From NCBI RefSeq assembly GCF_016093545.1, contig NZ_JADKYX010000018.1, positions 109,243-173,242 of the forward strand: a stretch of 64,000 nt of DNA, written 5' to 3'. The stretch comes from Massilia rhizosphaerae. Lineage in GTDB: Bacteria > Pseudomonadota > Gammaproteobacteria > Burkholderiales > Burkholderiaceae_D. Shown piece by piece: positions 7,862 to 16,650 of this stretch. The position numbers and the translations under genes are program-made. Each line of letters opens with the position of its first letter. The first letter of the stretch is position 1. The notes under the pieces are model-generated. The model had not been told where the DNA came from. It searched no databases and saw only the letters and a program-made list of their open reading frames with translations.

Positions 7862-9298
7862 ATGAACAGCACCAGTGCCGTCGAGAGCACAATGTCCATC
7901 CAGGAGGCGGAAAACACCCGCCTCATCATTCTGATCAGCTGCGTGGCCACCATTGGCGGCTTCCTGTTCGGCTTTGACAGTGGCGTCATCAACGGCACCG
8001 TCGACGGCCTGAAGCAGGCCTTCCATTCGACCTCCGCCGAGCTCGGATTCGAAGTCGCTTCGATGCTGCTGGGCTGCGCGCTCGGCGCCTTCACCGCCGG
8101 CCGGCTGGGCGACCTCTGGGGACGCCGTACGGTCCTGCTCATCTCGTCCGTGATGTTCCTGATGTCGGCGCTGGGCGCGGGCTTTGCAACGGTCTCGGCC
8201 GTCTTCGTCGCCGCCCGCATGCTGGGCGGCTTCGCGGTCGGCGCGGCCAGCGTGATGTCGCCGGCCTACATCGCCGAGGTGGCCTCGGCCCGCTACCGGG
8301 GCCGGCTGGCGACGGTCCAGCAGATCGCCATCATCAGCGGCCTGTTCTGCGCCTTCCTGAGCAATTATGGCCTGGCACACGCGGCCGGCGCTTCGACCGG
8401 CGTGCTGTGGCAGGGACAAGAAGCATGGCGCTGGATGTTCTGGATGATGGCGATTCCGTCCGTGCTGTTCCTGCTGCTGCTGCTGACGATCCCGGAAAGC
8501 CCGCGCTTCCTCGTCGCAAAGAAGCGCAAGGACGAGGCACTGGCCGTGCTGCAACGCCTGTACGGCGCTGCCGTGGCCCGCGCGAAATTCGACGCGATCG
8601 ACGTGTCGCTGGCGGAAGACCACCACCGTCCGCGCCTGTCGGACCTGGTCAACAAGACCACCGGCAAGCTGCGCCCGATCGTCTGGGTCGGCATCGGCCT
8701 GGCGACGTTCCAGCAGCTGGTCGGCATCAACGTGGTGTTCTATTACGGCGCGGTGCTGTGGCAGGCCGTGGGCTTTTCCGAGAGCGATGCCTTGCTGATC
8801 AACGTCCTGTCCGGTGGCCTGAGCATCGGCGCCTGCATCGTCACGGTGTTCCTGATCGACCGCATCGGCCGCAAGCCCCTGCTGTGGATCGGCTCGGCCG
8901 GCATGGCGGTGACGCTCGGCCTGGTGGCGATCGCCTTCGCCAGCGCCTCGCTCGACGCCAACGGCAAACTGGCCCTGTCCGGCACGATGGGCGTGGTGGC
9001 CCTGGCCGCGGCGAACATCTACGTAATCTTCTTCAACATCTCCTGGGGTCCGGTGATGTGGGTCATGCTGGGCGAGATGTTCCCCAACCAGATCCGCGGC
9101 TCCGGCCTGGCGGTCGCCGGCGCGGCCCAATGGACGTCCAACTTCCTGATTACGGTGACCTTCCCAATGCTGCTCACCGGCATCGGCCTGGCGGGCGCTT
9201 ACGGCCTGTACACCCTGGCCGCGGTGATCTCGATCTACTTCGTGCTGCGCTACGTGCATGAAACGCGCGGCAAGGAATTGGAGCAGATGGAAGGCTGA
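7862..9298 (+). CDS. MFS sugar porter (sugar:H+ symporter type)
   Basis: The product is 478 residues with 12 predicted membrane helices. Sugar-porter signatures are present: GFDSGVING in helix 1, GRLGDLWGRR in loop 2-3, PESPRFLVAKKR after helix 6, and GRKPL in loop 8-9. By family it imports a hexose or pentose with protons across the inner membrane. The start ATG follows AAGGAG at 7 bp. The substrate is not deducible, and no catabolic gene is adjacent. A hairpin terminator follows at 9331. Confidence 0.9.
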   Translation: MNSTSAVESTMSIQEAENTRLIILISCVATIGGFLFGFDSGVINGTVDGLKQAFHSTSAELGFEVASMLLGCALGAFTAGRLGDLWGRRTVLLISSVMFLMSALGAGFATVSAVFVAARMLGGFAVGAASVMSPAYIAEVASARYRGRLATVQQIAIISGLFCAFLSNYGLAHAAGASTGVLWQGQEAWRWMFWMMAIPSVLFLLLLLTIPESPRFLVAKKRKDEALAVLQRLYGAAVARAKFDAIDVSLAEDHHRPRLSDLVNKTTGKLRPIVWVGIGLATFQQLVGINVVFYYGAVLWQAVGFSESDALLINVLSGGLSIGACIVTVFLIDRIGRKPLLWIGSAGMAVTLGLVAIAFASASLDANGKLALSGTMGVVALAAANIYVIFFNISWGPVMWVMLGEMFPNQIRGSGLAVAGAAQWTSNFLITVTFPMLLTGIGLAGAYGLYTLAAVISIYFVLRYVHETRGKELEQMEG

Positions 9299-9330
9299 GG
9301 GCGCGCGGTACTGCCGCTGGCAGCCAACTA

Positions 9331-9378
9331 AAATGTCGTTGATGATCGGATCCGCATCATCAACGACATTTCGTTTTT
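9331..9378 (+). terminator. Strong stem-loop terminator after the MFS gene
   Basis: A 16-bp perfect stem (AAATGTCGTTGATGAT and its complement) encloses a 9-base loop containing CGGATCCG, followed by TCGTTTTT. It lies 32 bp after the MFS stop. Confidence 0.75.
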
Positions 9379-9696
9379 CAAGCGGTTCTCATGGGCGATC
9401 AAGAGGGACATATACGCCACGCGCAGCTCGGCCGGCCCTTCGGCAGGCGCGCTCTTCCCGTCCCTGCCTTGGAGCGGCACGCCGATGAGGCTCACTTCCA
9501 CCATTGCCTCGAAAGGCACGCCCTGCACGCCCCGGGAGCGCGGCTGGCCGGTCAGCGAAATCTCGGCCTTCAGCGGCTTGGCGCCCTGTTCACGCTCTGG
9601 CTGCCGCTGGAAGTCGCCACGCTCGCTCGAACCTGAACGGCTCAGCTCGACGGCAACGCCATCCTGTCGATGACGACGCCCGGGTCCACGGCGCGG
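9379..9696. other. Gene-poor stretch with possible coding remnant on the minus strand
   Basis: No credible complete gene. On the minus strand an open frame runs from about 9675 to 9328 without a good start, and a second frame reads VDPGVVIDRMALPSS before a stop. The last resembles the C-terminal tail of some glycoside hydrolases. This may be decayed coding sequence left between the MFS gene and the YcaO gene. The resemblance is weak. Confidence 0.3.
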
Positions 9697-11886
9697 TCAG
9701 CGTCTGGCCCGCGCCTGATGCAGTTTCTTGTAGCTGTCCATCAGGCGATGATGCCGGTCGAGCCCTTCCAGTTTCATGCTCGTCGGCGTCAAGCCGTGGA
9801 AGCGCACGCTGCCGTCGACCGAACCCAGCACCGCGTCCATCCGCGGATTGCCGTACATCCGGCGCAAATTGGTCACGTAATCGTCCAGTTCCAGCTCGTC
9901 GTCCAGCACGACGTGCAGCACCACGTTCAACGCCTGATAGAACAAGCGCCGCTCGACGGTATTGTCGTTGTATTGCAGGAAGGCGCCCACCAGTTCGTGC
10001 GCCTCTTCGAATCGCTGCAAGGCGAGATTGATCAGCAACCGCAATTCGAGGACCGTCAACTGGCCCCACTCCGTGTTTTCGTCGAACTCGATGCCGATCA
10101 GGGTGGCGATGTCGGAATACTCGTCCAGCTCGTTGTTCTCCAGACGATCCAGCAGCGCGGCCAGGGCGGCTTCGTCCAGGCGATGCAGGTTCAGGATATC
10201 TTCGCGGAACAGTAGCGACTTGTTGGTATTGTCCCAGACCAGATCCTCGACCGGGTAGATTTCCGAATAGCCGGGCACCAGAATACGGCATGCCGTGGCG
10301 CCCAACTCGTCGTAGACCGCCATGTACACCTCCTTGCCCATGTCTTCGAGAATCCCGAGCAGGGTCGCGGCTTCCTCGGCATTGGCGTCCTTGCCTCGCG
10401 CGGTGAAATCCCACTCGACGAAATCGTGGTCCGCCCCGGCACTGAAAAAGCGCCACGACACCACGCCGCTGGAATCGATGAAGTGCTCGACGAAGTTATA
10501 GGGCTCGGTCACGGCTTCGCTGGCGAAGGTCGGTTGCGGCAAATCGTTCAGGCCTTCGAAACTGCGCCCCTGCAGCAATTCCGTCAGACTCCGTTCCAGC
10601 GCCACCTCGAAGCTCGGGTGCGCGCCGAACGACGCGAACACGCCGCCGGTGCGCGGGTTCATCAACGTCACGCACATGACCGGATAGGCGCCGCCCAGCG
10701 ACGCATCCTTGACCAGCACCGGAAAGCCCTGCGCTTCCAGTTCCTGAATCCCTGCCACGATGCCCGGGTATTTCGCCAGCACGTCCTGCGGCACATCCGG
10801 CAATGCGATCTCGCCTTCCAGGATCTCGCGTTTTACCGCCCGCTCGAAAATCTCGGACAGGCATTGCACCTGTGCTTCGGCCAGCGTATTCCCGGCGCTC
10901 ATGCCATTGCTGGCGTAGAGATTTTCGATCAGGTTGGACGGGAAATACACCACCTCGCCGTCCGACTGCCGCACGAAGGGCAGCGAACAGATACCGCGCG
11001 CCACATTGCCGGAATTGGTGTCGTAGAGGTGCGATCCGCGCAACTCGCCGTCCGGGTCGTAAATGTCGCGGCAGTACGCATCGAGGATCCCATCCGGCAG
11101 CGCATCGTCGGGACCCGGCTGGAACCAGCGCTCGTTCGGGTAATGGACGAAGGCCGCGTTGGCGATCTCCTCGCCCCAGTAGCTGCCGGCATAGAAATGG
11201 TTGTTGCTGACCCGTTCGATATACTCGCCCAGGGCGGACGCCAACGCGCTTTCCTTGGTCGCGCCCTTGCCGTTGGTGAAACACATCGGCGAATGCGCAT
11301 CGCGGATATGCAGCGACCACACGTTCGGTACGATATTTCGCCACGACGCGATTTCGATCTTGATGCCAAGGTCCGCCAGCAGCGCCGACATATTGGCGAT
11401 GGTGTGCTCCAGCGGCAGATCCTTGCCGGGGATATACGTCGCCGCGTCGGCGGCAGGCTGCAGCGCCAGCAATGCCTGCGCATCGGCATCCAGGTTCGCC
11501 ACTTCTTCGATGACGAACTCGGGCCCGGTCTGCACCACTTTTTTGACGGTACAACGGTCGATCGAGCGCAAGATTCCCTGGCGGTCCTTTTCCGAGATGT
11601 CCGGCGGGAGTTCGACCTGGATCTTGAAAATCTGCTGGTAACGGTTTTCGGGGTCGACGATATTATTCTGCGACAGCCGAATATTTTCGGTCGGAATATT
11701 GCGGGTGTTGCAATACAACTTCACGAAGTACGCCGCGCACAAGGCCGACGAGGCCAGAAAATAATCGAACGGGCCGGGCGCCGAGCCATCGCCCTTGTAG
11801 CGGATAGGCTGATCGGCGACGACCGTGAAGTCATCGAACTTGGCTTCAAGACGCAGCTTGTCGAGAAAGTTGACCTTAATTTCCAT
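9697..11886 (-). CDS. OsmC-YcaO fusion protein
   Basis: The product is 729 residues. Residues 1-135 are an OsmC-like domain (FDYFLASSALCAAYFVKLYC with an OsmC-type cysteine). About residues 180-560 form a YcaO domain, including KGATKESALASALGEYIERV, the ATP-binding glutamate-rich helix, and the paired FERAVKREI tract. A helical tail of about 140 residues follows. E. coli YcaO (586 residues) lacks the OsmC part. By family, YcaO enzymes activate amide carbonyls with ATP, and E. coli YcaO is linked to ribosomal protein S12 methylthiolation with RimO. No azole/peptide-modification partners are visible here. Confidence 0.88.
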   Translation of the reverse strand: MEIKVNFLDKLRLEAKFDDFTVVADQPIRYKGDGSAPGPFDYFLASSALCAAYFVKLYCNTRNIPTENIRLSQNNIVDPENRYQQIFKIQVELPPDISEKDRQGILRSIDRCTVKKVVQTGPEFVIEEVANLDADAQALLALQPAADAATYIPGKDLPLEHTIANMSALLADLGIKIEIASWRNIVPNVWSLHIRDAHSPMCFTNGKGATKESALASALGEYIERVSNNHFYAGSYWGEEIANAAFVHYPNERWFQPGPDDALPDGILDAYCRDIYDPDGELRGSHLYDTNSGNVARGICSLPFVRQSDGEVVYFPSNLIENLYASNGMSAGNTLAEAQVQCLSEIFERAVKREILEGEIALPDVPQDVLAKYPGIVAGIQELEAQGFPVLVKDASLGGAYPVMCVTLMNPRTGGVFASFGAHPSFEVALERSLTELLQGRSFEGLNDLPQPTFASEAVTEPYNFVEHFIDSSGVVSWRFFSAGADHDFVEWDFTARGKDANAEEAATLLGILEDMGKEVYMAVYDELGATACRILVPGYSEIYPVEDLVWDNTNKSLLFREDILNLHRLDEAALAALLDRLENNELDEYSDIATLIGIEFDENTEWGQLTVLELRLLINLALQRFEEAHELVGAFLQYNDNTVERRLFYQALNVVLHVVLDDELELDDYVTNLRRMYGNPRMDAVLGSVDGSVRFHGLTPTSMKLEGLDRHHRLMDSYKKLHQARARR

Positions 11887-11912
11887 CGGAGATTTCCAAA
11901 CTAATCAAAATA

Positions 11913-11938
11913 CAAAGCCCTGTGCAGACAGGGCTTTG
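11913..11938 (-). terminator. Hairpin, probable minus-strand terminator
   Basis: CAAAGCCCTGT and ACAGGGCTTTG form an 11-bp stem with a GCAG loop. On the minus strand it is followed by TATTTTG. It lies between the YcaO start and the guaA-like core at 11962, so it would stop transcripts arriving from the right. Confidence 0.55.
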
Positions 11939-11961
11939 CAGTCAATCAACCACCCGGGGGA

Positions 11962-11977
11962 TCACTCCCACTCGATG
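11962..11977 (-). repeat. guaA 3'-end-like attachment core, copy A
   Basis: TCACTCCCACTCGATG. Read on the minus strand it ends in ATCGAGTGGGAGTGA, i.e. Ile-Glu-Trp-Glu-stop, the conserved C-terminus of GMP synthase. No guaA body is present on either side. The same 16 bases recur at 30455 and 38269. The 3' end of guaA is a known integration site for genomic islands. Confidence 0.7.
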
Positions 11978-12080
11978 GCCAATGGCTAAGTTTTCTAGGG
12001 TTTTTGCAGCATTTCTGGCTCAGTACCATTCAGGATACCATGCCAGGCGCATTGCCCCACAACCCAGCAACAACGGCCAT
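11978..12080. repeat. Element-end repeat following core A
   Basis: About 100 bp related to the sequence right of cores B and C. The best-kept piece is GGCTCAGTACCATTCAGGAT (12018-12037), with counterparts at 30524 and 38337. Divergence is high, so this is an old copy. No gene is contained. Confidence 0.55.
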
Positions 12081-12181
12081 TACCTCGGTTTTGCCTGGAA
12101 ACACGCGCGATCAAAGGGAGAACGAACGCGACGAGCGTCTTCCTGTAGAAATATTGCATGTTTACGAACTACGGCGGGATC

Positions 12182-13246
12182 CTAGCGGCAGAGTGCGCTC
12201 ACCGGGTTGTCCCCCTTCGCCGTGATGACGCTCAGGCGATACGGAAGTTTGATGTAGTCGTCCACATGCACGGCCGGGTTATTGCCCTGGAAGAGGTATT
12301 CGAGCGGCCGGCAAGGATCGATCGTCATCGTTTGATCGGCATTCTCCCGAATCATTTCGCCGTGAGAAATACCGTCCGACCACAGCCCGTCGACGTTATC
12401 GCGGCCGGCAAACGTATTCATTGGCGCGGACGAGAACGGCTCCCATTTTCCATCCAGCCCGTTGCTCTTCCAGATCCGGAAATAGCGCCCTTGCGGCGAC
12501 ATGGCCTCCACCAGCGTGATGTAGGTATTCGTGTTGGCAATCTTGTAGGTATTGCTCGCCTCGAACAGGTCTTCCGTTTTTCCGGTGAGCACGGCGACCG
12601 TATTGTGGAAGCCATTCGGGAACTGGGCGATATCGGTTTCGGAGCGCAACAGACGACCGTGGTCGTCGGTATTGAACAGGTAGCACTTCTTATCGTCGCA
12701 GATCACCCAGAAATCCAGCCAGCCCCCGCCTTGCGGTGGCTTGACGATGTCCGGGACGACCGGAAAGAATGGTTTGGGGGCGCTCCAGGACATGGGATCG
12801 CCGATATCTTTCGAGGTGGAATAAAGTGGATCGCCGCCCTGGTAAACGAGATACCAGGTTTTTTGCGGAGCAAAATAAAAGACTTGCGGCGCGGCGCGAT
12901 AACCCGGTCCCATCGGGGATTTGGCCAGCGGGACGATTTTCGCGGATGCCGCGTCCGACCACTTGTCGAAGCTCGTGTACGCGAGCCCCCAGCCAGCCGA
13001 CCCGGCGGTCGTCATGAAAACATGAAATTTGCCGTTCACGTGGACGATCGAAGGATCTTTTACCGCATAGATGGTCTGGTCCGGCTCCGGTTGAGGCGCG
13101 ATCAGCGGCGCGCTCGCTGTCCAGTGAAACGCGGTCGCTTTCGTCGCCGCCGGCTCTGCGGTACGGCCCGTGGTCGTGCTGCATCCGGCCAGGACGGCCA
13201 AGATGGCCATGACGGCCGCCCCGAGAAGGCCTCTTCTGAATTTCAT
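12182..13246 (-). CDS. GH62-family alpha-L-arabinofuranosidase, lipoprotein
   Basis: The product is 354 residues with a lipoprotein signal (LAVLAGC, acylated cysteine at residue 21). The five-bladed propeller signatures of GH62 are present: KDPSIVHVNGKFHVF near residue 63, AAPQVFYFAPQKTWYLVYQ, DFWVICDDKKCYLF, LFEASNTYKI, and ISHGEMIRENADQTMTI near the end. By family it removes arabinofuranosyl side chains from arabinoxylan at the cell surface. It stands alone immediately inside attachment core A and is not near the glucan locus at 38-63 kb. The start is supported by AGGGAAG. Confidence 0.88.
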   Translation of the reverse strand: MKFRRGLLGAAVMAILAVLAGCSTTTGRTAEPAATKATAFHWTASAPLIAPQPEPDQTIYAVKDPSIVHVNGKFHVFMTTAGSAGWGLAYTSFDKWSDAASAKIVPLAKSPMGPGYRAAPQVFYFAPQKTWYLVYQGGDPLYSTSKDIGDPMSWSAPKPFFPVVPDIVKPPQGGGWLDFWVICDDKKCYLFNTDDHGRLLRSETDIAQFPNGFHNTVAVLTGKTEDLFEASNTYKIANTNTYITLVEAMSPQGRYFRIWKSNGLDGKWEPFSSAPMNTFAGRDNVDGLWSDGISHGEMIRENADQTMTIDPCRPLEYLFQGNNPAVHVDDYIKLPYRLSVITAKGDNPVSALCR

Positions 13247-13566
13247 GAATCTTCCCTAGTTATTGCGGACTTCCGCTTTCCCGACGTGCGCAAGTATTTA
13301 ATATATAAGATACTTTCGAGAGTATAGATGACCCGTCGGTGGGCCGCAACATGTCTGCCGCCGGACACCACGCGCAGCGCGGACAACGCGGCCAGGTATC
13401 ATGTGCGGGTGCCGGCCCCGGACACCCGGGATCGATAACGCATGCGGCGCGGAAGGACGGCCGTCCGCCCCCCTTTTTTCCGACGAATCCGATCATGAAT
13501 AACATCACGCAGCAGCAGCTGCGCGCGATGATGACCACGGCCGACGCCGACGCCCGCAGCGGCCGG
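13247..13566. other. Intergenic region upstream of the GH62 gene
   Basis: About 320 bp. The GH62-proximal part is AT-rich (TTTAATATATAAGATAC), suitable for its promoter. A small plus-strand frame starts at ATG 13496 and runs through the terminator, which argues against its being a gene. Confidence 0.45.
13310..13325. promoter_or_regulatory. Operator-like palindrome upstream of the GH62 gene
   Basis: ATACTTTCGAGAGTAT is palindromic except one pair on each side of TCGA, and a further AAGTAT lies 13 bp to its left. It sits about 65-80 bp upstream of the GH62 start, overlapping the AT-rich promoter region. No cognate regulator is adjacent. Confidence 0.35.
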
Positions 13567-13603
13567 GGGCCGGGTCCTGTACCATACGGGCCCGGCCCTT
13601 TTT
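13567..13603 (+). terminator. GC-rich terminator just before the rhodanese start
   Basis: GGGCCGGGTCC pairs with GGGCCCGGCCC (one G-T wobble) across a 10-base loop, followed by TTTTT at 13599-13603. It ends 13 bp before the TTG start of the downstream gene. Confidence 0.65.
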
Positions 13604-13616
13604 ACCATCGTCGTCC

Positions 13617-14633
13617 TTGAACCGCATCCCGTCCCCAGGCCCGCGCCGCGACCTCGCCCGCGCGCGCCACCTCGTCACGCCCGCGTGGATCGCGGGCCTC
13701 GTCGCCGGCGCGCCGGTCGCCGCGCCGCCCGCCGGCGCCTGGCGCCTGTTCGAGGCCGGCTGCGGCGCCGCCGCGGCCTTCGCGGCCGGCCACGTGCCGC
13801 GCGCCGGCTACCTCGACACGGCGTGGTTCGAGCGCGGGCCGCTGTGGAACAAGGTGCCGGACGCCGAACTGGCGCGGCTGCTGCCCGCGCACGGCATCCG
13901 CCACGACGTCACCGTCGTCCTGTACGGCCGCAACGTGCTGGCCGCGGCGCGCATCGCGCACCTGCTGCTGGTGGCAGGCGTCGCCGACGTGCGCCTGCTC
14001 GACGGCGGCTTCGCGGCCTGGCAACGGGCCGGGCTGGCGCTGGAAGCGGGGCCGCCGCGGCGCGGCCCGGCGGCGGCAGGCTTCGGCGCCGCGCTGCCCG
14101 CGCGGCCCGACTGGCTGTTCGACATGGACGGGGTGCGGCGCCTGCAGGCCGACGGCCGGGGCACCCTGGTCAGCATCCGCACGTGGGACGAATTCGTCGG
14201 CCGCACCTCGGGCTACGGCTACATCGACGCCAGTGGCGAGATCCCGGGCGCGCTGTGGGGCCGCGCCGGCGTCGACGGCGACGTGAACAGCATGGCCGCG
14301 TTCCACGACGCCGCCGGGTGCATGAAGCCGGCGGCGGCCATCCGCGCGATGTGGGCGGCGGCGGGCATCCGCCCGGAACGGCAGGTCGTGTTCTACTGCG
14401 GCACCGGCTGGCGCGCGTCGCTGGCGTTCTTCTACGCCTGGCTGATGGGCTGGGAGCGCATCGCCGTGTACGACGGCGGCTGGTGCGAATGGAGCCGCGA
14501 CCCGGCCAATCCGGTCGTGCGCCGCGGCGCGCACAGGACCGCCTCTCAGGAACCAGCCGGCGAATCCGCCGGCGCAGCACTCGGCGCGGCGCGCGTGCCG
14601 ATCCGCTTCACCGGCAGCTGGTCGACGCGGTAG
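13617..14633 (+). CDS. Two-domain rhodanese-type sulfurtransferase
   Basis: The frame gives 338 residues from a TTG start. Two rhodanese domains lie at about 15-140 and 155-305, as in thiosulfate or 3-mercaptopyruvate sulfurtransferases. The active-site loop CGTGWRAS in the second domain retains its cysteine; the first domain has no active cysteine, as usual. By family it moves sulfane sulfur to cyanide or thiols. Residues after about 305 read antisense through the adjacent hemolysin-type pseudogene and are probably not native, which suggests the original 3' end was lost. The start has no clear ribosome site. Confidence 0.75.
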   Translation: MNRIPSPGPRRDLARARHLVTPAWIAGLVAGAPVAAPPAGAWRLFEAGCGAAAAFAAGHVPRAGYLDTAWFERGPLWNKVPDAELARLLPAHGIRHDVTVVLYGRNVLAAARIAHLLLVAGVADVRLLDGGFAAWQRAGLALEAGPPRRGPAAAGFGAALPARPDWLFDMDGVRRLQADGRGTLVSIRTWDEFVGRTSGYGYIDASGEIPGALWGRAGVDGDVNSMAAFHDAAGCMKPAAAIRAMWAAAGIRPERQVVFYCGTGWRASLAFFYAWLMGWERIAVYDGGWCEWSRDPANPVVRRGAHRTASQEPAGESAGAALGAARVPIRFTGSWSTR

Positions 14634-15132
14634 TGGTCGACGTCCAGCACCTCGAACCGCATCCCGTCGTATTCGACGCTGTCGGTGGGCCTGGGCACCT
14701 TGCGCGGCATGTCCATCATGAAGCCGGCCGCCGTCTCGGCAAGCGCTTCATGTCCGCCACCGGCATGCGGCCGTCGATCAGCCACGAGCCGTCCTCGCGC
14801 TGCATGGCCTGCTGGTCGGCCGCCAGCGGCGCGCCCCACTTGCCCATCACGGTGACCATGATGTCGCTCGGCGTGACGACGCCGACGACGAGCGCGTATT
14901 CGTTGATCACGACCGCGAACGTCTCCTTGGTGGCGCGGAAGCGGTCGCGCAGTTCGGACAGGGTCAGCGTGTCGGGAATGATCAGGACCGTGCGGATGCT
15001 CGATTCGTTCAGCTGGAAGCGCGACTGGTTGTTCAACAGGCGCACGAGGATGTCGCACGTGTCGACGTAGCCGATCACGCGGTCGATCACGCCGTCGCAC
15101 ACCGGGAATTTACCGCAGAATGGATGAACCAC
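14546..15132 (-). pseudogene. CorC/HlyC-type (UPF0053) CBS-domain protein, truncated and frameshifted
   Basis: From 15132 the minus strand encodes a CBS pair (TFAVVINEYALVVGVVTPSD, then MVTVMGKWG) up to DGRMPVADMKRL near 14750. The match then continues in another frame as LAETAAGFMMDM followed by the CorC_HlyC domain EYDGMRFEVLDVDHYRVDQL, ending at 14546. The N-terminal DUF21 membrane domain expected in this family is absent. One frameshift plus 5' truncation make it a pseudogene. Intact relatives act in Mg/Co efflux or envelope stress. Confidence 0.75.
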
Positions 15133-15137
15133 CCGTC

Positions 15138-15221
15138 ATGACGCTTGCCGACCTCGCCCGCGCGATCCTGCTGTCCGCCCTCCTCGGCGCGTCCGCGTGC
15201 TCGACCCGTCACGCCCGTTGA
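15138..15221 (+). CDS. Tiny lipoprotein-signal-like ORF, probably a fragment
   Basis: ATG 15138 opens a 27-residue frame, MTLADLARAILLSALLGASA followed by CSTRHAR and TGA. It has the shape of a lipoprotein signal with LGASAC, but nothing follows the cysteine except six residues. It could be an entericidin-like peptide or the start of a deleted lipoprotein gene. No good ribosome site is visible. Confidence 0.3.
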   Translation: MTLADLARAILLSALLGASACSTRHAR

Positions 15222-15259
15222 AAGGCCTGGCATGGGTTCCGATATCGGCATATTGGCGC

Positions 15260-16475
15260 CTAGCCGAATCCCACTTTCCCAATCGCGGAAAAGCGCCGGA
15301 ACATCGCGGGCGCATCATCGTCGCCTGCGCGAGGAAGAAGGCGGTCCAGTAGATCCGCCAGGCTCCCTGCGGATGCCAATGGATCCACTTGGCCGGCGCC
15401 GGCATCGTAGCGACCGCTCAACAACAATTCCGCCACCAGCCCGTGCGAGCAAGCACGCAGTCCCGCGTCCGCGGCACCCAAAGGGCGTGCGCTCCCCTGA
15501 TCCCGCCACAGCGCGCGCGCCGGCAGGAACATGTCCACCGCGCGCCGGAAAACGGCAAGAGCTTCAACCTGGTCGCGTCGTAACTGAACTTCCCTTCAGC
15601 CTGCGGTGCCAGCGACAGCGGCAACGCGTCCGGACGGCCGGCGTCGGGCCACAACTCGGCACTGTCGGGCAGCGTGTACACCGGCAGCGCCTCGGTCGCC
15701 TCGCTGTGCGGGCATTGCCGTGCGCCGGCCTGGTCGCGTGCGCCGGAAGGCAGATCGAGCCAGCACTCGAACTCGACGAACAGATTGTAATGCGCGGGCG
15801 TACCCGGCGGCGGATAGACGATGAAGCCGGTGGCATTGGCCAGCGCCTGGTCGTCGCCGCGGTCGAGTGTGAAGCCGAACGGACCGAAGCAGTCGAGCAG
15901 CGCATCGGCGGCTGGCAGCGCCAGCGCGATGCCGGCATCGAGGTTGTGGTCCTGCAGCGGACCGTAGCGCAGCGCGGTCGGTTTCAGGCTGTCGCCGATT
16001 TCGGGCTTGACCGTCGCAAGCCGCGCGGCCAGGCGTTCTCCGATGCCGTACTCGCGGAACCAGATCTCGTCAAGCACGACCAGAAATGGCGTGACGTCAC
16101 CCGCGGTCTGGCCACGCGGGCTATTCGGCATCCTGGACAGCAAGGGGATGACCGCGAAGACGCGCGGTGGCTTGATCCGTGCCGGGGCGCCGCGGAACAT
16201 GCGTCGCGCACTCCACGAATACCACGTCTTCCTCGAAGGCGCGGCGCGTCGACCACCCCGGTCATCAAGAGGCCGTTGGCGCGCTGCACCCGCTGCACCG
16301 CGCGCCGCATTGCGATCCCAAAGTTGCCATCGACGTTCGTCAATGCAGGTTCGGGGGCCCCGCCGCTTTCGCTCGGGACCTTCTGCTTCTGGAGGGCGCC
16401 TTGCAACACGGAGACCGCGTCGCCGCACGCACCTCGGCAATAGACCGGCTCAAGCGCCACGGGACCTCCATGCAC
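15260..16475 (-). pseudogene. Peptidoglycan-binding-domain protein broken by frameshifts
   Basis: Three minus-strand frames join into one protein. From 16475 comes a PG_binding_1-type repeat (GDAVSVLQGALQKQ, VDGNFGIAMRRAVQRVQRAN) up to about 16260. The next frame runs from there to about 15560 and contains LVVLDEIWFREYGIGERLAA and FVEFECWLDLPSGARD. The third frame gives VDMFLPARALWRDQGSARPL and ends at 15260. At least two frameshifts break it. The central domain is not recognised. It probably was a secreted or cell-wall-associated protein of about 400 residues. Confidence 0.6.
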
Positions 16476-16650
16476 ACGGTGCTTCGGAGGCGCATATCGT
16501 ATCGGGACTCGTCATCGCTGACCTCCTTCCTGACGTCAATCGGCGCTGGGCTATCGAACAAACGCAGCCGCGTGCAAGCCGCTGAAATACTGCGGCGCCC
16601 GGAAGACTGCGTATTTCCCAGGAACCGCTAACCGGCCGTGGAAGGCCGCT

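Noticed and set aside
7397..9259. 620-codon minus-strand open frame opposite the MFS gene
   Set aside because: His/Gln/Asp-rich shadow of the transporter; the plus strand has clear sugar-porter motifs.
9331..9371. Perfect 16-bp inverted repeat as a possible IS end or MITE
   Set aside because: Position just after a stop codon and the following T-run fit a terminator, and no second copy was noticed.
13496..13566. Leader-peptide attenuation upstream of the rhodanese gene
   Set aside because: The short frame has no run of a regulatory amino acid and I found no clear alternative anti-terminator stem.
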